NCBI RefSeq assembly: GCF_003605645.1
Contig: NZ_QVMU01000010.1
Coordinates: forward strand, 1 to 64,000
DNA: 64,000 nucleotides
Direction of reading: 5' to 3'
Source: Vibrio sinensis
Lineage (GTDB): Bacteria > Pseudomonadota > Gammaproteobacteria > Enterobacterales > Vibrionaceae
The translations under genes and the position numbers were made by a program. Of the stretch, positions 1 through 7,506 are shown in pieces. The notes under the pieces were generated by a model. That model was not told the DNA's origin. It was given only the letters and a program-made list of their open reading frames with translations, and did not search any database. Within the stretch, counting starts at the first letter, position 1, and the number at the start of each line of letters is the position of its first letter.

Positions 1-14
1 ATCTAAAGGCAAAA

Positions 15-50
15 CTAAATAAAGCTACCTAACCATAAGACTTTATTTAG
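15..50. repeat. 10-bp inverted repeat upstream of tRNA-Asp
   Basis: CTAAATAAAG at 15-24 is the exact reverse complement of CTTTATTTAG at 41-50, with 16 bases between. No T-tract follows on either strand, so it is not a standard intrinsic terminator. It could be a processing hairpin in a longer stable-RNA transcript that enters from the left edge, for example a 5S rRNA-tRNA spacer, but the window begins too close to tell. No convincing promoter is visible between it and the tRNA. Confidence 0.5.
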
Positions 51-65
51 ATAAAATACCACTGC

Positions 66-142
66 GGAGTGGTAGTTCAGTTGGTTAGAATACCGGCCTG
101 TCACGCCGGGGGTCGCGGGTTCGAGTCCCGTCCACTCCGCCA
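66..142 (+). tRNA. tRNA-Asp (GTC)
   Basis: This 77-nt cloverleaf has the acceptor arm GGAGTGG (66-72) pairing with CCACTCC (132-138), discriminator G139 and an encoded CCA at 140-142. The D-loop carries GTTGGTTAG and the anticodon loop reads CTGTCAC with anticodon GTC. The T-arm contains GGTTCGAGTCC. A terminator follows 11 bases after the CCA. Its 3' two-thirds is the apparent source of the three decayed copies downstream. Confidence 0.97.
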
Positions 143-153
143 CTATTTGAAGA

Positions 154-182
154 AGCCCTAGTCGAAAGATTAGGGCTTTTTT
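154..182 (+). terminator. Intrinsic terminator of tRNA-Asp
   Basis: The stem AGCCCTAGTC / GATTAGGGCT closes a GAAA loop with one G-T wobble and is followed by a run of six or more T. A similar CCTAGTC-GAAA-GACT hairpin ends the tRNA cluster at 25434-25463. Confidence 0.9.
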
Positions 183-236
183 ACGTCTGTCGAAAATCAA
201 TTATGGAATGAGAAAGGAATAAGAAAGCGAATTGTC

Positions 237-349
237 GTTTCGTTGGTTAGGCTGTTACTAGCGAATTTACTAATTAGAGGCATTAACGGTCTGTTACTCC
301 GGGGGCGTGAAGCTTTCAAGGTCGAGAGAAAGTCTCGTCCACTCCGCCG
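237..349 (+). pseudogene. tRNA-Asp relic 1
   Basis: The matches to the intact tRNA-Asp are GTTGGTTAG (D-loop), CTGTTACTCCGGGGG (anticodon arm, with GTT where the gene has GTC) and TCTCGTCCACTCCGCCG (3' T-arm and acceptor, with CCG instead of CCA). The 5' acceptor strand is missing and about 27 bases interrupt the segment between D-loop and anticodon arm. It cannot fold as a normal tRNA. Confidence 0.75.
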
Positions 350-370
350 CTATTTCACATTATTTGAAGA

Positions 371-400
371 AGCTCTAATCGGAAAGACTAGGGCTTTTTT
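371..400 (+). terminator. Terminator copy in repeat unit 1
   Basis: AGCTCTAATC, a short GGAAA loop, and GACTAGGGCT followed by T6. The stem has one C-to-T mismatch against the tRNA-Asp terminator but probably still folds. Confidence 0.65.
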
Positions 401-456
401 ACGTCTGTCGAAAATCAAATATGGAATGAGAAAGGAAATAAGAAAGTGAATCGTCG

Positions 457-568
457 TTTCCTTGGTTAAGCTGCCATTAGCGAGTTTACTGATTGGAGGC
501 CGCAACAGCCTGTTACTCCGGGGGCGTGATGCTTTCAAGGTAGAAAGAAAGTCCCATCCACTCCGTCA
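457..568 (+). pseudogene. tRNA-Asp relic 2
   Basis: This has the same layout as relic 1: CTTGGTTAAG, an inserted block, CTGTTACTCCGGGGG, then CATCCACTCCGTCA. It lacks a 5' acceptor strand and the T-arm is disrupted by an AAGAAAG segment, so it should be non-functional as a tRNA. The end still resembles the CCA-bearing tRNA 3' terminus. Confidence 0.75.
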
Positions 569-589
569 CTATTTCGCATTATTTGAAGA

Positions 590-617
590 AGCCCTAATCG
601 AAAGACTAGGTTTTTTT
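590..617 (+). terminator. Terminator copy in repeat unit 2
   Basis: CCTAATC and GACTAGG pair around GAAA and are followed by T7. The stem is shorter than the tRNA-Asp terminator because the GGGCT end has decayed. Confidence 0.65.
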
Positions 618-815
618 ATGTCTGTCGAAAATCAATTATGGAATGAGAAAGGGATAAGAAAGCGAATTGTCGTTTCGTTGGTTAAGCTGTTATTAGCGAG
701 TTACTGATTGGAGGACGCAGCGACCTGTTATTCCGGGGGGACGTGAAGCTTTCAAGGTCGAGAGAAAGTCCCGACCACTCCGCCGCTATTTGAAGAAGTT
801 CTAATCATAATATGG
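618..815 (+). repeat. tRNA-Asp-associated tandem repeat, unit 3 (truncated)
   Basis: The third copy begins ATGTCTGTCGAAAATCAA and stays recognisable to about GAAGAAGTTCTAATCATA. The terminator hairpin is lost. A one-base deletion (GCGAGTTACTG versus GCGAGTTTACTG in unit 2) breaks the reading frame that is open in units 1 and 2. Confidence 0.85.
673..785 (+). pseudogene. tRNA-Asp relic 3
   Basis: GTTGGTTAAG, an inserted block, CCTGTTATTCCGGGGGG, and CCCGACCACTCCGCCG align to the D-loop, anticodon arm and 3' end of tRNA-Asp. The 5' acceptor strand is absent. It is followed directly by CTATTTGAAGAAG, the same flank as the functional gene, without the 10-base insertion of units 1 and 2. Confidence 0.75.
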
Positions 816-996
816 GTGATTTTTAAGAGAGCAGACCGAAGATAAGTACAATTTTTCGAAAGTAACTTCTGTTTTTTATATGGATATAGACGCAATGTTT
901 TATATTTTCTCGTCTAATCTACTCATCTTTAATGATAACCATAACTTGCTAATGCTTACGATAGATAATCACTATTGAACTAATTCTCTAGTAGAG
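816..996. other. A+T-rich intergenic stretch
   Basis: Between the end of the repeat array and the hairpin at 997 I see no open frame of useful length, tRNA, or strong promoter. The sequence is strongly A+T rich and could hold the promoter of the following gene. Confidence 0.5.
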
Positions 997-1030
997 CTAA
1001 AACCCACAGAGGTTTTAGAATTTTATTATT
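997..1030 (+). terminator. Possible intrinsic terminator or leader hairpin
   Basis: CTAAAACC (997-1004) and GGTTTTAG (1011-1018) pair around CACAGA and are followed by AATTTTATTATTTTT. The hairpin is A-T rich and therefore weak. It lies only 19 bases before the next start codon, so it could be an attenuator-like leader element for the downstream gene. Confidence 0.5.
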
Positions 1031-1048
1031 TTTAACGATAAGTTATCG

Positions 1049-1462
1049 ATGTGGAGTAGTATATTGCAAGCGAGAGTTTTATTCTCAGTAGCCTGTTTAG
1101 TTCTGTTGCTTGGAAATGCTACGGATGAACAGCTATTGTCTCGCGATCCTGAATTAATTTCAGAAAACTATCAGATCCGTTTGCCTTATGAGCACCAACT
1201 CTCACATCAACTTAATATTCGAAATCATAAAAATGTTCACTATTATTTGCTGAGTCGATACCTCAATAAGCCCGCAGAGCGACAAACCCAGCTTGCTTAT
1301 TGTTTACCAATCAGCGATACACTTAGCGCGCTAGCATTTCGTGCACTCTCTTTAGGTAATGATGATCAGCGTACGGCTAGTAGTTATCGTGTAAAGCAAC
1401 ATTATGAGTCTAATCTGATCTACCGCTTTATTCATAGCCGAAATTACACTCTGGTTAGATAG
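1049..1462 (+). CDS. Small predicted exported protein of unknown function
   Basis: I do not recognise this 137-residue protein. Residues 1-24 look like a signal peptide: a basic start (QAR), a hydrophobic run VLFSVACLVLLLG, then polar sequence. The mature part is rich in His, Tyr, Arg and Leu and has a single cysteine (in LAYCLP). I see no catalytic motif. There is no good Shine-Dalgarno site before the ATG at 1049, and an inverted repeat CGATAA-G-TTATCG (1036-1048) abuts the start, so the true start may be internal. It ends 30 bases before the DedA gene on the same strand, so the two may be co-transcribed. A periplasmic or inner-membrane location is inferred only from the N-terminus. Confidence 0.6.
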   Translation: MWSSILQARVLFSVACLVLLLGNATDEQLLSRDPELISENYQIRLPYEHQLSHQLNIRNHKNVHYYLLSRYLNKPAERQTQLAYCLPISDTLSALAFRALSLGNDDQRTASSYRVKQHYESNLIYRFIHSRNYTLVR

Positions 1463-1492
1463 TGTAAATATGTTCTGTTTATGAGGTGAAAA

Positions 1493-2191
1493 ATGTTGGA
1501 TTCAATTATTTCAGTCTTGATGGCTCTTTGGCATCAAGACTTTGCTACGTTAATGACGCCTGGTAGTGCTGTCATGGTTTATTTTGTGGTTGGCGCGTTG
1601 ATCTTTTTAGAAAGCGGCTTTATTCCAGCAGCACCATTCCCATGCGATAGTGTTGTCGTGCTGTCAGGGACTTTGGCGGCAGTTGGTGTACTAGACCCGT
1701 TTCTAGTGTTGGTGATTATTGCTACCTGTGCCGCGTTGGGTAGTTGGGCTGCTTATGTCCAGGGGCGATTACTTAATCGCTTACCGAAAGTTCAAGGTTG
1801 GGTTAATGCTGTTCCACAGAAGCGCTTACAGCAGGTTGATATGCTACTTGGTAAGCATGGTCTAGTTGCGCTGTTTTGTGCCCGCTTTGTTCCTGTCGTG
1901 CGCTCTTTATTGCCTTTAATGATGGGTATGCGTGCGAACAAGGTTAATAAGTTTCATTACTTTGCATGGCTGAGTGCGATTTTGTGGACATTGTTATTAT
2001 GTTCATTTGGTATGTTGCTGCCTCTATTACCAGAGAACATCAGCAAATTGGTTACCATGGGCCTAATGGCTGCACCTGTTATTACTTTGGTTACAGCTGT
2101 TCTTGGGTATATTACTATGCGTGTTCGCCGTGCAATGCACGAACAGCAAGCGAGTAAGGTAAAACCTATTGTTGAGGAAGTTGAACGCTAG
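1493..2191 (+). CDS. DedA-family membrane transporter (YqjA/YghB type)
   Basis: This is a 232-residue DedA (SNARE-associated/VTT) inner-membrane protein. Family members recycle undecaprenyl phosphate or other lipids across the inner membrane, and E. coli YqjA/YghB are needed for cell division and drug and pH tolerance. Glu40 and Asp52 in LESGFIPAAPFPCDS, and Arg131 and Arg137 in ARFVPVVRSLLP, correspond with a one-residue offset to the functionally essential E39, D51, R130 and R136 of YqjA. Hydrophobic segments lie at about 26-48, 52-90 (re-entrant), 125-147, 155-176 and 185-207. GAGGTG at 1483-1488 is a good ribosome site for the ATG at 1493. The C-terminal tail is charged and cytoplasmic. 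It is followed by a terminator. The exact lipid substrate is not visible. Confidence 0.9.
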   Translation: MLDSIISVLMALWHQDFATLMTPGSAVMVYFVVGALIFLESGFIPAAPFPCDSVVVLSGTLAAVGVLDPFLVLVIIATCAALGSWAAYVQGRLLNRLPKVQGWVNAVPQKRLQQVDMLLGKHGLVALFCARFVPVVRSLLPLMMGMRANKVNKFHYFAWLSAILWTLLLCSFGMLLPLLPENISKLVTMGLMAAPVITLVTAVLGYITMRVRRAMHEQQASKVKPIVEEVER

Positions 2192-2246
2192 TCAGTAATG
2201 TGAGCTTTAGGGTTACGATGATCTTAGTGGGATAATATAGATAAAG

Positions 2247-2279
2247 AAAAGGCAGCTTTAAGCTGCCTTTTCTATTTTT
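2247..2279. terminator. Bidirectional intrinsic terminator
   Basis: AAAAGGCAGCTT and AAGCTGCCTTTT form a near-perfect palindrome with T-rich sequence on both strands. It lies between the convergent dedA-type and nhaP genes and can serve both. Confidence 0.9.
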
Positions 2280-2299
2280 GTCCAAATGGATTACGAACA

Positions 2300-3592
2300 C
2301 TAATTGAGTTCTTTATCCATCACAGCTTGTTCTTTTTTCGCTTTTTCTATCATAGGTGTAATCGTTGAGCCTTGAATTAATATGGAGAAAACGACAACCG
2401 AGTATGTCATGACAAGGATGATCTCTCTTACATCGATTTGTTTATCTGGAATAACCCAAATACCCGCAGGTATTGAGAGTGCCATAGCTAGAGCTAAGCC
2501 GCCACGTAGACCACCCCAAGTTAAGATTGGAACTGACCAAGAGTTATAAGTGCGGTAGCGTTTGAAACCAAGATAAGATAAAAACACACTCAAATAACGC
2601 CCAGTTAGCACCAATGGAATAGCAAAAGCCATTAGAATGAAGTCTTCCTGATGGAACTTAAACAACAGCATCGACATACCAATGAGCAGAAATAGCACAC
2701 CATTGAAAAACTCATCGATCAATTCCCAAAAATTATCAAGATGGTCTTCACTCTCTTTTGAAAAACCGATATAGCGAGTCCAGTTACCAATCATAATCCC
2801 TGAAACCACCATGGCTAAAGGGCCTGAAACGTGCAATATATCAGCCAGTGCATAGCCAGCAGTTGGAATACCGATAGTTAATAACAGTTCCATTGAATGA
2901 TCATCAGTGGCGCAAATTAGATAATGGAAGAGCAGGCCTAAGAGCAACCCATAGGCGATCCCGCCAATTGCTTCTTGTGCAAATAAAGAGGCAACACTGC
3001 TGAATGTCGGCGCTTCATTACCAAAAGCAATCGTATAGATAGTGACAAAGATGACGAGACCAAAGCCATCGTTAAATAGTGACTCACCTTCAATCTGGGT
3101 CGAGATACGTTTTGGTGCATTGAGTTTTTTTACGATAGCTAAAACAGCAATCGGGTCTGTTGGAGAAATAAGTGCCCCGAATAGTAAACAGTAGACGAGG
3201 TCGAATTTAATTCCGGTGAGCTGGCAAAACCCAAACAATGCGTAACCGATAAAAAATGTTGAAAACAGAGTTGCCCCTAATGCTAAAACTGTAATTTCCC
3301 ACTTCTGATCTTTAAGGTTAGACAGTTTTATGCCAAGACCACCGGCAAACAATAAGAACCCCAAAATTCCTTTAAGTAAGAAATCTTCGAAGTTGATGCT
3401 CGACATTGTATGGGTTGCGATTTCTGTCAGTTGAAACCAATTATTCTGACCCGCAATTAAGATGATTAGTGACAAAATCATCGACCCAGCAGTAATTGCG
3501 ATAGTCGTTTGCATTTTGCCAATCTTACTGTTTATAAAGGCAATTAACATGGCTGCAGCGGATAAAAAACAAAGTGTGTAGTAGACCGACAT
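2300..3592 (-). CDS. nhaP: Na+(K+)/H+ antiporter, NhaP/CPA1 family
   Basis: This 430-residue polytopic inner-membrane protein has about 12-13 hydrophobic segments and belongs to the CPA1 cation:proton antiporters. The diagnostic sites are SPTDP (Thr145-Asp146-Pro147) in the fifth-helix region and EGESLFNDG with the ion-binding Asn174-Asp175 pair. GGLRGGLALAMALSIP near residue 360 is the conserved arginine-bearing helix. Family members exchange cytoplasmic Na+ or K+ for external protons. It is a short form with no C-terminal TrkA/RCK regulatory domain. It stands alone on the minus strand, divergent from metH. Several NhaP paralogues are usual in Vibrio, so ion preference cannot be assigned from sequence alone. 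Confidence 0.88.
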   Translation of the reverse strand: MSVYYTLCFLSAAAMLIAFINSKIGKMQTTIAITAGSMILSLIILIAGQNNWFQLTEIATHTMSSINFEDFLLKGILGFLLFAGGLGIKLSNLKDQKWEITVLALGATLFSTFFIGYALFGFCQLTGIKFDLVYCLLFGALISPTDPIAVLAIVKKLNAPKRISTQIEGESLFNDGFGLVIFVTIYTIAFGNEAPTFSSVASLFAQEAIGGIAYGLLLGLLFHYLICATDDHSMELLLTIGIPTAGYALADILHVSGPLAMVVSGIMIGNWTRYIGFSKESEDHLDNFWELIDEFFNGVLFLLIGMSMLLFKFHQEDFILMAFAIPLVLTGRYLSVFLSYLGFKRYRTYNSWSVPILTWGGLRGGLALAMALSIPAGIWVIPDKQIDVREIILVMTYSVVVFSILIQGSTITPMIEKAKKEQAVMDKELN

Positions 3593-3692
3593 AGGAAACT
3601 CATGTGTAACAAAATGTAATAATAATTTTGTGCCCTAGGTGTTCAAATAGCAAACTATTTTAAACCTATCACTTAAATTGATTTAGTTTTTT

Positions 3693-3708
3693 GGACGTCT
3701 AGACTCCT
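3693..3708. promoter_or_regulatory. Candidate MetJ operator (two met boxes) before metH
   Basis: GGACGTCT (3693-3700) is immediately followed by AGACTCCT (3701-3708). These match the 8-bp met box AGACGTCT at 7 and 6 of 8 positions, in the direct tandem spacing that MetJ dimers require. The site sits 51 bp before the chosen metH start. MetJ with S-adenosylmethionine represses methionine genes, so repression of metH when methionine is plentiful is the inference. Confidence 0.7.
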
Positions 3709-3758
3709 TTTAATTGTGTGATAGGATGGTTACATACACAAAGGAATGGGGCTGTACT

Positions 3759-6700
3759 GTGGGAAGCAAAATAAGACAACAGATCGAAACGCAATTAAAG
3801 CGACGCATCTTATTGATTGATGGTGGCATGGGCACCATGATTCAAGACTACAAACTAGAAGAACAAGATTATCGTGGAGAGCGATTTTCAGATTGGCATT
3901 GCGATCTAAAAGGTAACAATGATCTGTTGGTTCTTTCACAGCCGAAACTGATTAAAGATATTCATAACGCCTACTTGGAAGCAGGTGCGGATATTTTAGA
4001 AACCAATACATTTAATGCCACCACTATCGCGATGGCTGATTACGACATGGAAAGCTTGAGTGAAGAGATTAACTTCGCTGCGGCTCAACTTGCTCGTGAA
4101 GCTGCAGATGAATGGACGAAAAAAACGCCAGACAAACCACGTTATGTCGCCGGTGTATTAGGCCCAACCAATAGAACATGTTCTATTTCTCCAGACGTTA
4201 ATGACCCAGGCTATCGAAACGTAAGCTTTGACGAGCTCGTTGAGGCTTATTCTGAATCAACACATGCTTTGATTAGAGGTGGTGCTGATCTTATTCTACT
4301 AGAAACGATATTTGATACCTTGAACGCTAAAGCTTGTGCGTTTGCAGTTGATACAGTATTTGAAGAGTTGGGTTATTCGCTACCTGTGATGATTTCAGGA
4401 ACCATTACAGACGCTTCAGGGCGAACGCTTTCCGGTCAAACGACAGAGGCTTTTTATAATTCTCTTCGTCATGTTAACCCCATCTCTTTTGGTTTGAATT
4501 GTGCTTTGGGCCCTGATGAATTACGCCCCTATGTCTCTGAGCTTTCTCGTATCTCAGAGACATTTGTTTCTGCACACCCCAATGCTGGCCTGCCCAATGC
4601 ATTTGGTGAATATGATCTTTCACCAGAAGACATGGCCATCAATGTTAAAGAGTGGGCTGAAAGTGGATTTTTAAACCTGATTGGTGGTTGCTGTGGAACA
4701 ACGCCTGAACACATTCGTCAAATGGCGTTGGCGGTGGAAAATGTAGCGCCTCGAACGCTACCGGATTTGCCAGTCGCTTGTCGGTTATCGGGCTTAGAGC
4801 CTTTGACTATCGAAAAAGAGACCCTATTTTTAAATGTGGGTGAAAGAACCAATGTAACGGGTTCTGCTCGATTCAAGCGTTTGATTAAAGAAGAACTGTA
4901 CGAAGAAGCACTCGACGTTGCACGGCAACAAGTCGAAAACGGCGCTCAGATTATCGATATTAATATGGACGAGGGCATGATTGATGCTGAAGCCTGTATG
5001 GTACGCTTTCTGAACTTGTGTGCTTCAGAGCCAGAAATCTCTAAAGTGCCAATTATGGTTGACTCCTCAAAGTGGGAAGTGATTGAAGCGGGCTTGAAGT
5101 GCATTCAAGGCAAAGGCATCGTGAACTCCATTTCACTTAAAGAGGGTAAAGAGAAGTTTATTGCTCAAGCGAAGTTAGTACGTCGTTATGGTGCGGCAAT
5201 TATTGTGATGGCATTTGACGAAGTCGGCCAAGCAGAAACGCGCGAACGTAAACTTGAAATCTGTACCAATGCTTACCGCGTCTTAGTTGATGAGGTTGGT
5301 TTCCCACCTGAAGATATTATTTTCGACCCGAACATCTTTGCTGTCGCAACGGGTATTGAAGAACATAATAATTACGCGGTCGATTTCATCGAGGCAGTGG
5401 CAGATATTAAACGCGATCTCCCTCATGCTATGATCTCTGGCGGTGTATCAAACGTCTCTTTCTCTTTCCGTGGCAATAACTATGTCCGTGAGGCTATCCA
5501 TGCTGTATTTCTTTACCACTGTTTTAAAAACGGTATGGATATGGGGATTGTTAACGCAGGCCAGCTTGAGATTTACGATAATGTGCCTGAAACCCTACGT
5601 GAAGCCGTAGAGGATGTAATACTTAACCGACGAAATGATTCGACAGAACGTTTACTCGATATTGCTCAAGAGTATCTCGATAAGGCTGTCGGTAAAGTCG
5701 AAGACACTTCTGCATTGGAGTGGCGTACTTGGCCGGTTGAGAAGCGTTTAGAGCACTCATTAGTAAAAGGCATTACTGAGTTCATCGTTGAAGATACCGA
5801 AGAAGCCCGCGTTAATGCATCCAGACCAATCGAAGTGATTGAAGGCCCTCTGATGGATGGCATGAATGTGGTCGGCGACTTGTTTGGTGAGGGTAAAATG
5901 TTCTTACCTCAAGTTGTTAAATCAGCTCGAGTAATGAAGCAGGCGGTTGCCCACTTAGAGCCTTTTATTAATGCTTCTAAAGAGGTGGGTTCAACTAACG
6001 GTAAAATACTGCTCGCTACGGTGAAAGGTGATGTGCATGACATTGGCAAAAATATTGTTGGTGTGGTGCTGCAATGTAATAACTACGAAATTATCGATCT
6101 TGGCGTTATGGTGCCGTGTGAAAAGATCCTTAAAGTAGCCAAAGAGGAAAACGTGGATATTATTGGGTTATCAGGCCTGATAACCCCATCCCTGGATGAG
6201 ATGGTCCATGTAGCAAAAGAGATGGAGCGACAAGGGTTTGAGCTCCCACTACTGATTGGTGGAGCAACGACGTCTAAGGCACATACAGCAGTTAAGATTG
6301 AGCAAAACTACCACAAGCCAGTGGTTTACGTGAACAACGCCTCACGAGCCGTAGGAGTTTGTACGTCGCTACTATCAGAAGAGCGTTATCCGGATTTTGT
6401 TGATAAATTGAATGCGGATTATGATCGCGTACGAGATCAACATAGTCGTAAAAAACCTCGCACTCGTCCAGTTACTTTAGAAAGGGCACGAGCGAATAAA
6501 GTGGCGATTGATTGGGTTAATTACACGCCCCCAGTACCCGCTAAGCCTGGCGTTCATATCTTTAAGGCTTTTGACATCGCCGTTTTACGTCAATATATCG
6601 ATTGGACCCCATTTTTTATGACTTGGTCTCTTGTCGGTAAATATCCAACCATTTTACAACATGAAGAAGTGGGTGAAGAAGCGCAGCGACTGTTTAAAGA

Positions 6701-7436
6701 TGCCAATGATCTTCTTGATCGCGTTGAACGCGAAAAGCTACTTGAAGCGCGTGGCATGTGTGCGCTTTTCCCTGCCGCTAGTGTGGGAGATGATATTGAA
6801 GTCTACACGGATGAATCTCGCACAGAGGTCGCTAAGGTATTGTATAACCTACGTCAGCAAACCGAGAAACCTAAAGGCTTCAACTATTGTTTATCTGATT
6901 ACATTGCACCGAAAGAGAGCGGTAAACATGATTGGATTGGGATGTTTGCAGTTACTGGCGGAATTGGTGAGCGAGAGCTTGCAGATCAATATAAAGCTGC
7001 AGGAGATGATTACAATGCGATCATGATTCAAGCAGTCGCCGATCGTTTAGCTGAAGCATTTGCTGAATATTTACATGAAAAAGTTCGTAAAGAAATTTGG
7101 GGTTACTCTGGTGATGAAAACTTATCGAATGAAGATTTGATTCGTGAAAAATACCAAGGCATTCGTCCTGCCCCAGGTTACCCAGCTTGCCCTGAACATA
7201 CTGAAAAAGGTGCGCTGTGGGAGCTTTTGAATGTAGAAGAGAGTATCGAAATGTCACTGACGAGCAGTTATGCAATGTGGCCGGGAGCGGCAGTCTCTGG
7301 TTGGTATTTCTCTCACCCAGACTCACGTTACTTTGCTATTGCGCAAATACAGCAAGATCAGGCACAAAGTTACGCTGACAGAAAAGGTTGGGACATGTTA
7401 GAAGCTGAAAAGTGGCTAGGTCCAAACATGAATTAA
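3759..7436 (+). CDS. metH: Cobalamin-dependent methionine synthase
   Basis: MetH transfers a methyl group from 5-methyltetrahydrofolate to homocysteine through methylcobalamin, the last step of methionine synthesis. The four modules are present in order: the homocysteine domain ([12 protein letters not shown], zinc ligands in GLNCALG and [10 protein letters not shown]), the folate domain ([14 protein letters not shown]), the cobalamin domain with its axial-histidine motif [11 protein letters not shown] and the later SGLITPS and GGATTS loops, and the C-terminal reactivation domain ([16 protein letters not shown]). The frame is open from a TTG at 3714. I chose the GTG at 3759 because it gives 1225 residues, close to the 1227 of E. 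coli, with the N-terminus aligned; AAGGA at 3741 is 13 bases away, slightly far. ATG 3726 is an alternative. A tandem met box lies upstream and a terminator 22 bases after the stop. Confidence 0.96.
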   Translation: MGSKIRQQIETQLKRRILLIDGGMGTMIQDYKLEEQDYRGERFSDWHCDLKGNNDLLVLSQPKLIKDIHNAYLEAGADILETNTFNATTIAMADYDMESLSEEINFAAAQLAREAADEWTKKTPDKPRYVAGVLGPTNRTCSISPDVNDPGYRNVSFDELVEAYSESTHALIRGGADLILLETIFDTLNAKACAFAVDTVFEELGYSLPVMISGTITDASGRTLSGQTTEAFYNSLRHVNPISFGLNCALGPDELRPYVSELSRISETFVSAHPNAGLPNAFGEYDLSPEDMAINVKEWAESGFLNLIGGCCGTTPEHIRQMALAVENVAPRTLPDLPVACRLSGLEPLTIEKETLFLNVGERTNVTGSARFKRLIKEELYEEALDVARQQVENGAQIIDINMDEGMIDAEACMVRFLNLCASEPEISKVPIMVDSSKWEVIEAGLKCIQGKGIVNSISLKEGKEKFIAQAKLVRRYGAAIIVMAFDEVGQAETRERKLEICTNAYRVLVDEVGFPPEDIIFDPNIFAVATGIEEHNNYAVDFIEAVADIKRDLPHAMISGGVSNVSFSFRGNNYVREAIHAVFLYHCFKNGMDMGIVNAGQLEIYDNVPETLREAVEDVILNRRNDSTERLLDIAQEYLDKAVGKVEDTSALEWRTWPVEKRLEHSLVKGITEFIVEDTEEARVNASRPIEVIEGPLMDGMNVVGDLFGEGKMFLPQVVKSARVMKQAVAHLEPFINASKEVGSTNGKILLATVKGDVHDIGKNIVGVVLQCNNYEIIDLGVMVPCEKILKVAKEENVDIIGLSGLITPSLDEMVHVAKEMERQGFELPLLIGGATTSKAHTAVKIEQNYHKPVVYVNNASRAVGVCTSLLSEERYPDFVDKLNADYDRVRDQHSRKKPRTRPVTLERARANKVAIDWVNYTPPVPAKPGVHIFKAFDIAVLRQYIDWTPFFMTWSLVGKYPTILQHEEVGEEAQRLFKDANDLLDRVEREKLLEARGMCALFPAASVGDDIEVYTDESRTEVAKVLYNLRQQTEKPKGFNYCLSDYIAPKESGKHDWIGMFAVTGGIGERELADQYKAAGDDYNAIMIQAVADRLAEAFAEYLHEKVRKEIWGYSGDENLSNEDLIREKYQGIRPAPGYPACPEHTEKGALWELLNVEESIEMSLTSSYAMWPGAAVSGWYFSHPDSRYFAIAQIQQDQAQSYADRKGWDMLEAEKWLGPNMN

Positions 7437-7458
7437 TAGTTTTTGGATCATGGTGATC

Positions 7459-7490
7459 AAAAAAGCACAGCTTCGGCTGTGCTTTTTATT
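7459..7490. terminator. Bidirectional intrinsic terminator (metH / mgtE)
   Basis: AAAAGCACAGC, a TTCG loop and GCTGTGCTTTTT form a strong stem with A and T tracts on both sides, between convergent metH and mgtE. Confidence 0.93.
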
Positions 7491-7506
7491 TCTTTAGAAT
7501 GGTTAT

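Larger units (their letters stand above)
183..400 (+). repeat. tRNA-Asp-associated tandem repeat, unit 1 (218 bp)
   Basis: The unit starts with ACGTCTGTCGAAAATCAA and ends with an AGGGCTTTTTT terminator. It holds in order a 50-60 bp A-rich leader (TATGGAATGAGAAAGGA), a tRNA-Asp-like segment, and a copy of the tRNA 3' flank with its terminator. Unit 2 repeats this layout with a 218-bp period and unit 3 with a 217-bp period. The units differ by scattered substitutions and small indels, so they are not recent perfect duplications. Confidence 0.9.
401..617 (+). repeat. tRNA-Asp-associated tandem repeat, unit 2 (217 bp)
   Basis: This is the second copy of the repeat and begins with the same ACGTCTGTCGAAAATCAA boundary. 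It carries the second tRNA relic and a terminator-like hairpin ending in T7. Like unit 1 it has a 10-base insertion (CGCATTATTT here, CACATTATTT in unit 1) between relic and terminator. Neither unit 3 nor the functional tRNA flank has that insertion. Confidence 0.9.

Noticed and set aside
1528..1545. A sigma-54-like TGGCA ... TTGCT pair
   Set aside because: The GG to GC distance is 12 instead of 10 bases and the site lies inside the DedA coding sequence.
6631..7026. A 131-codon frame within metH in another phase
   Set aside because: It is fully inside the AdoMet domain region of metH, has no ribosome site and gives no family resemblance.
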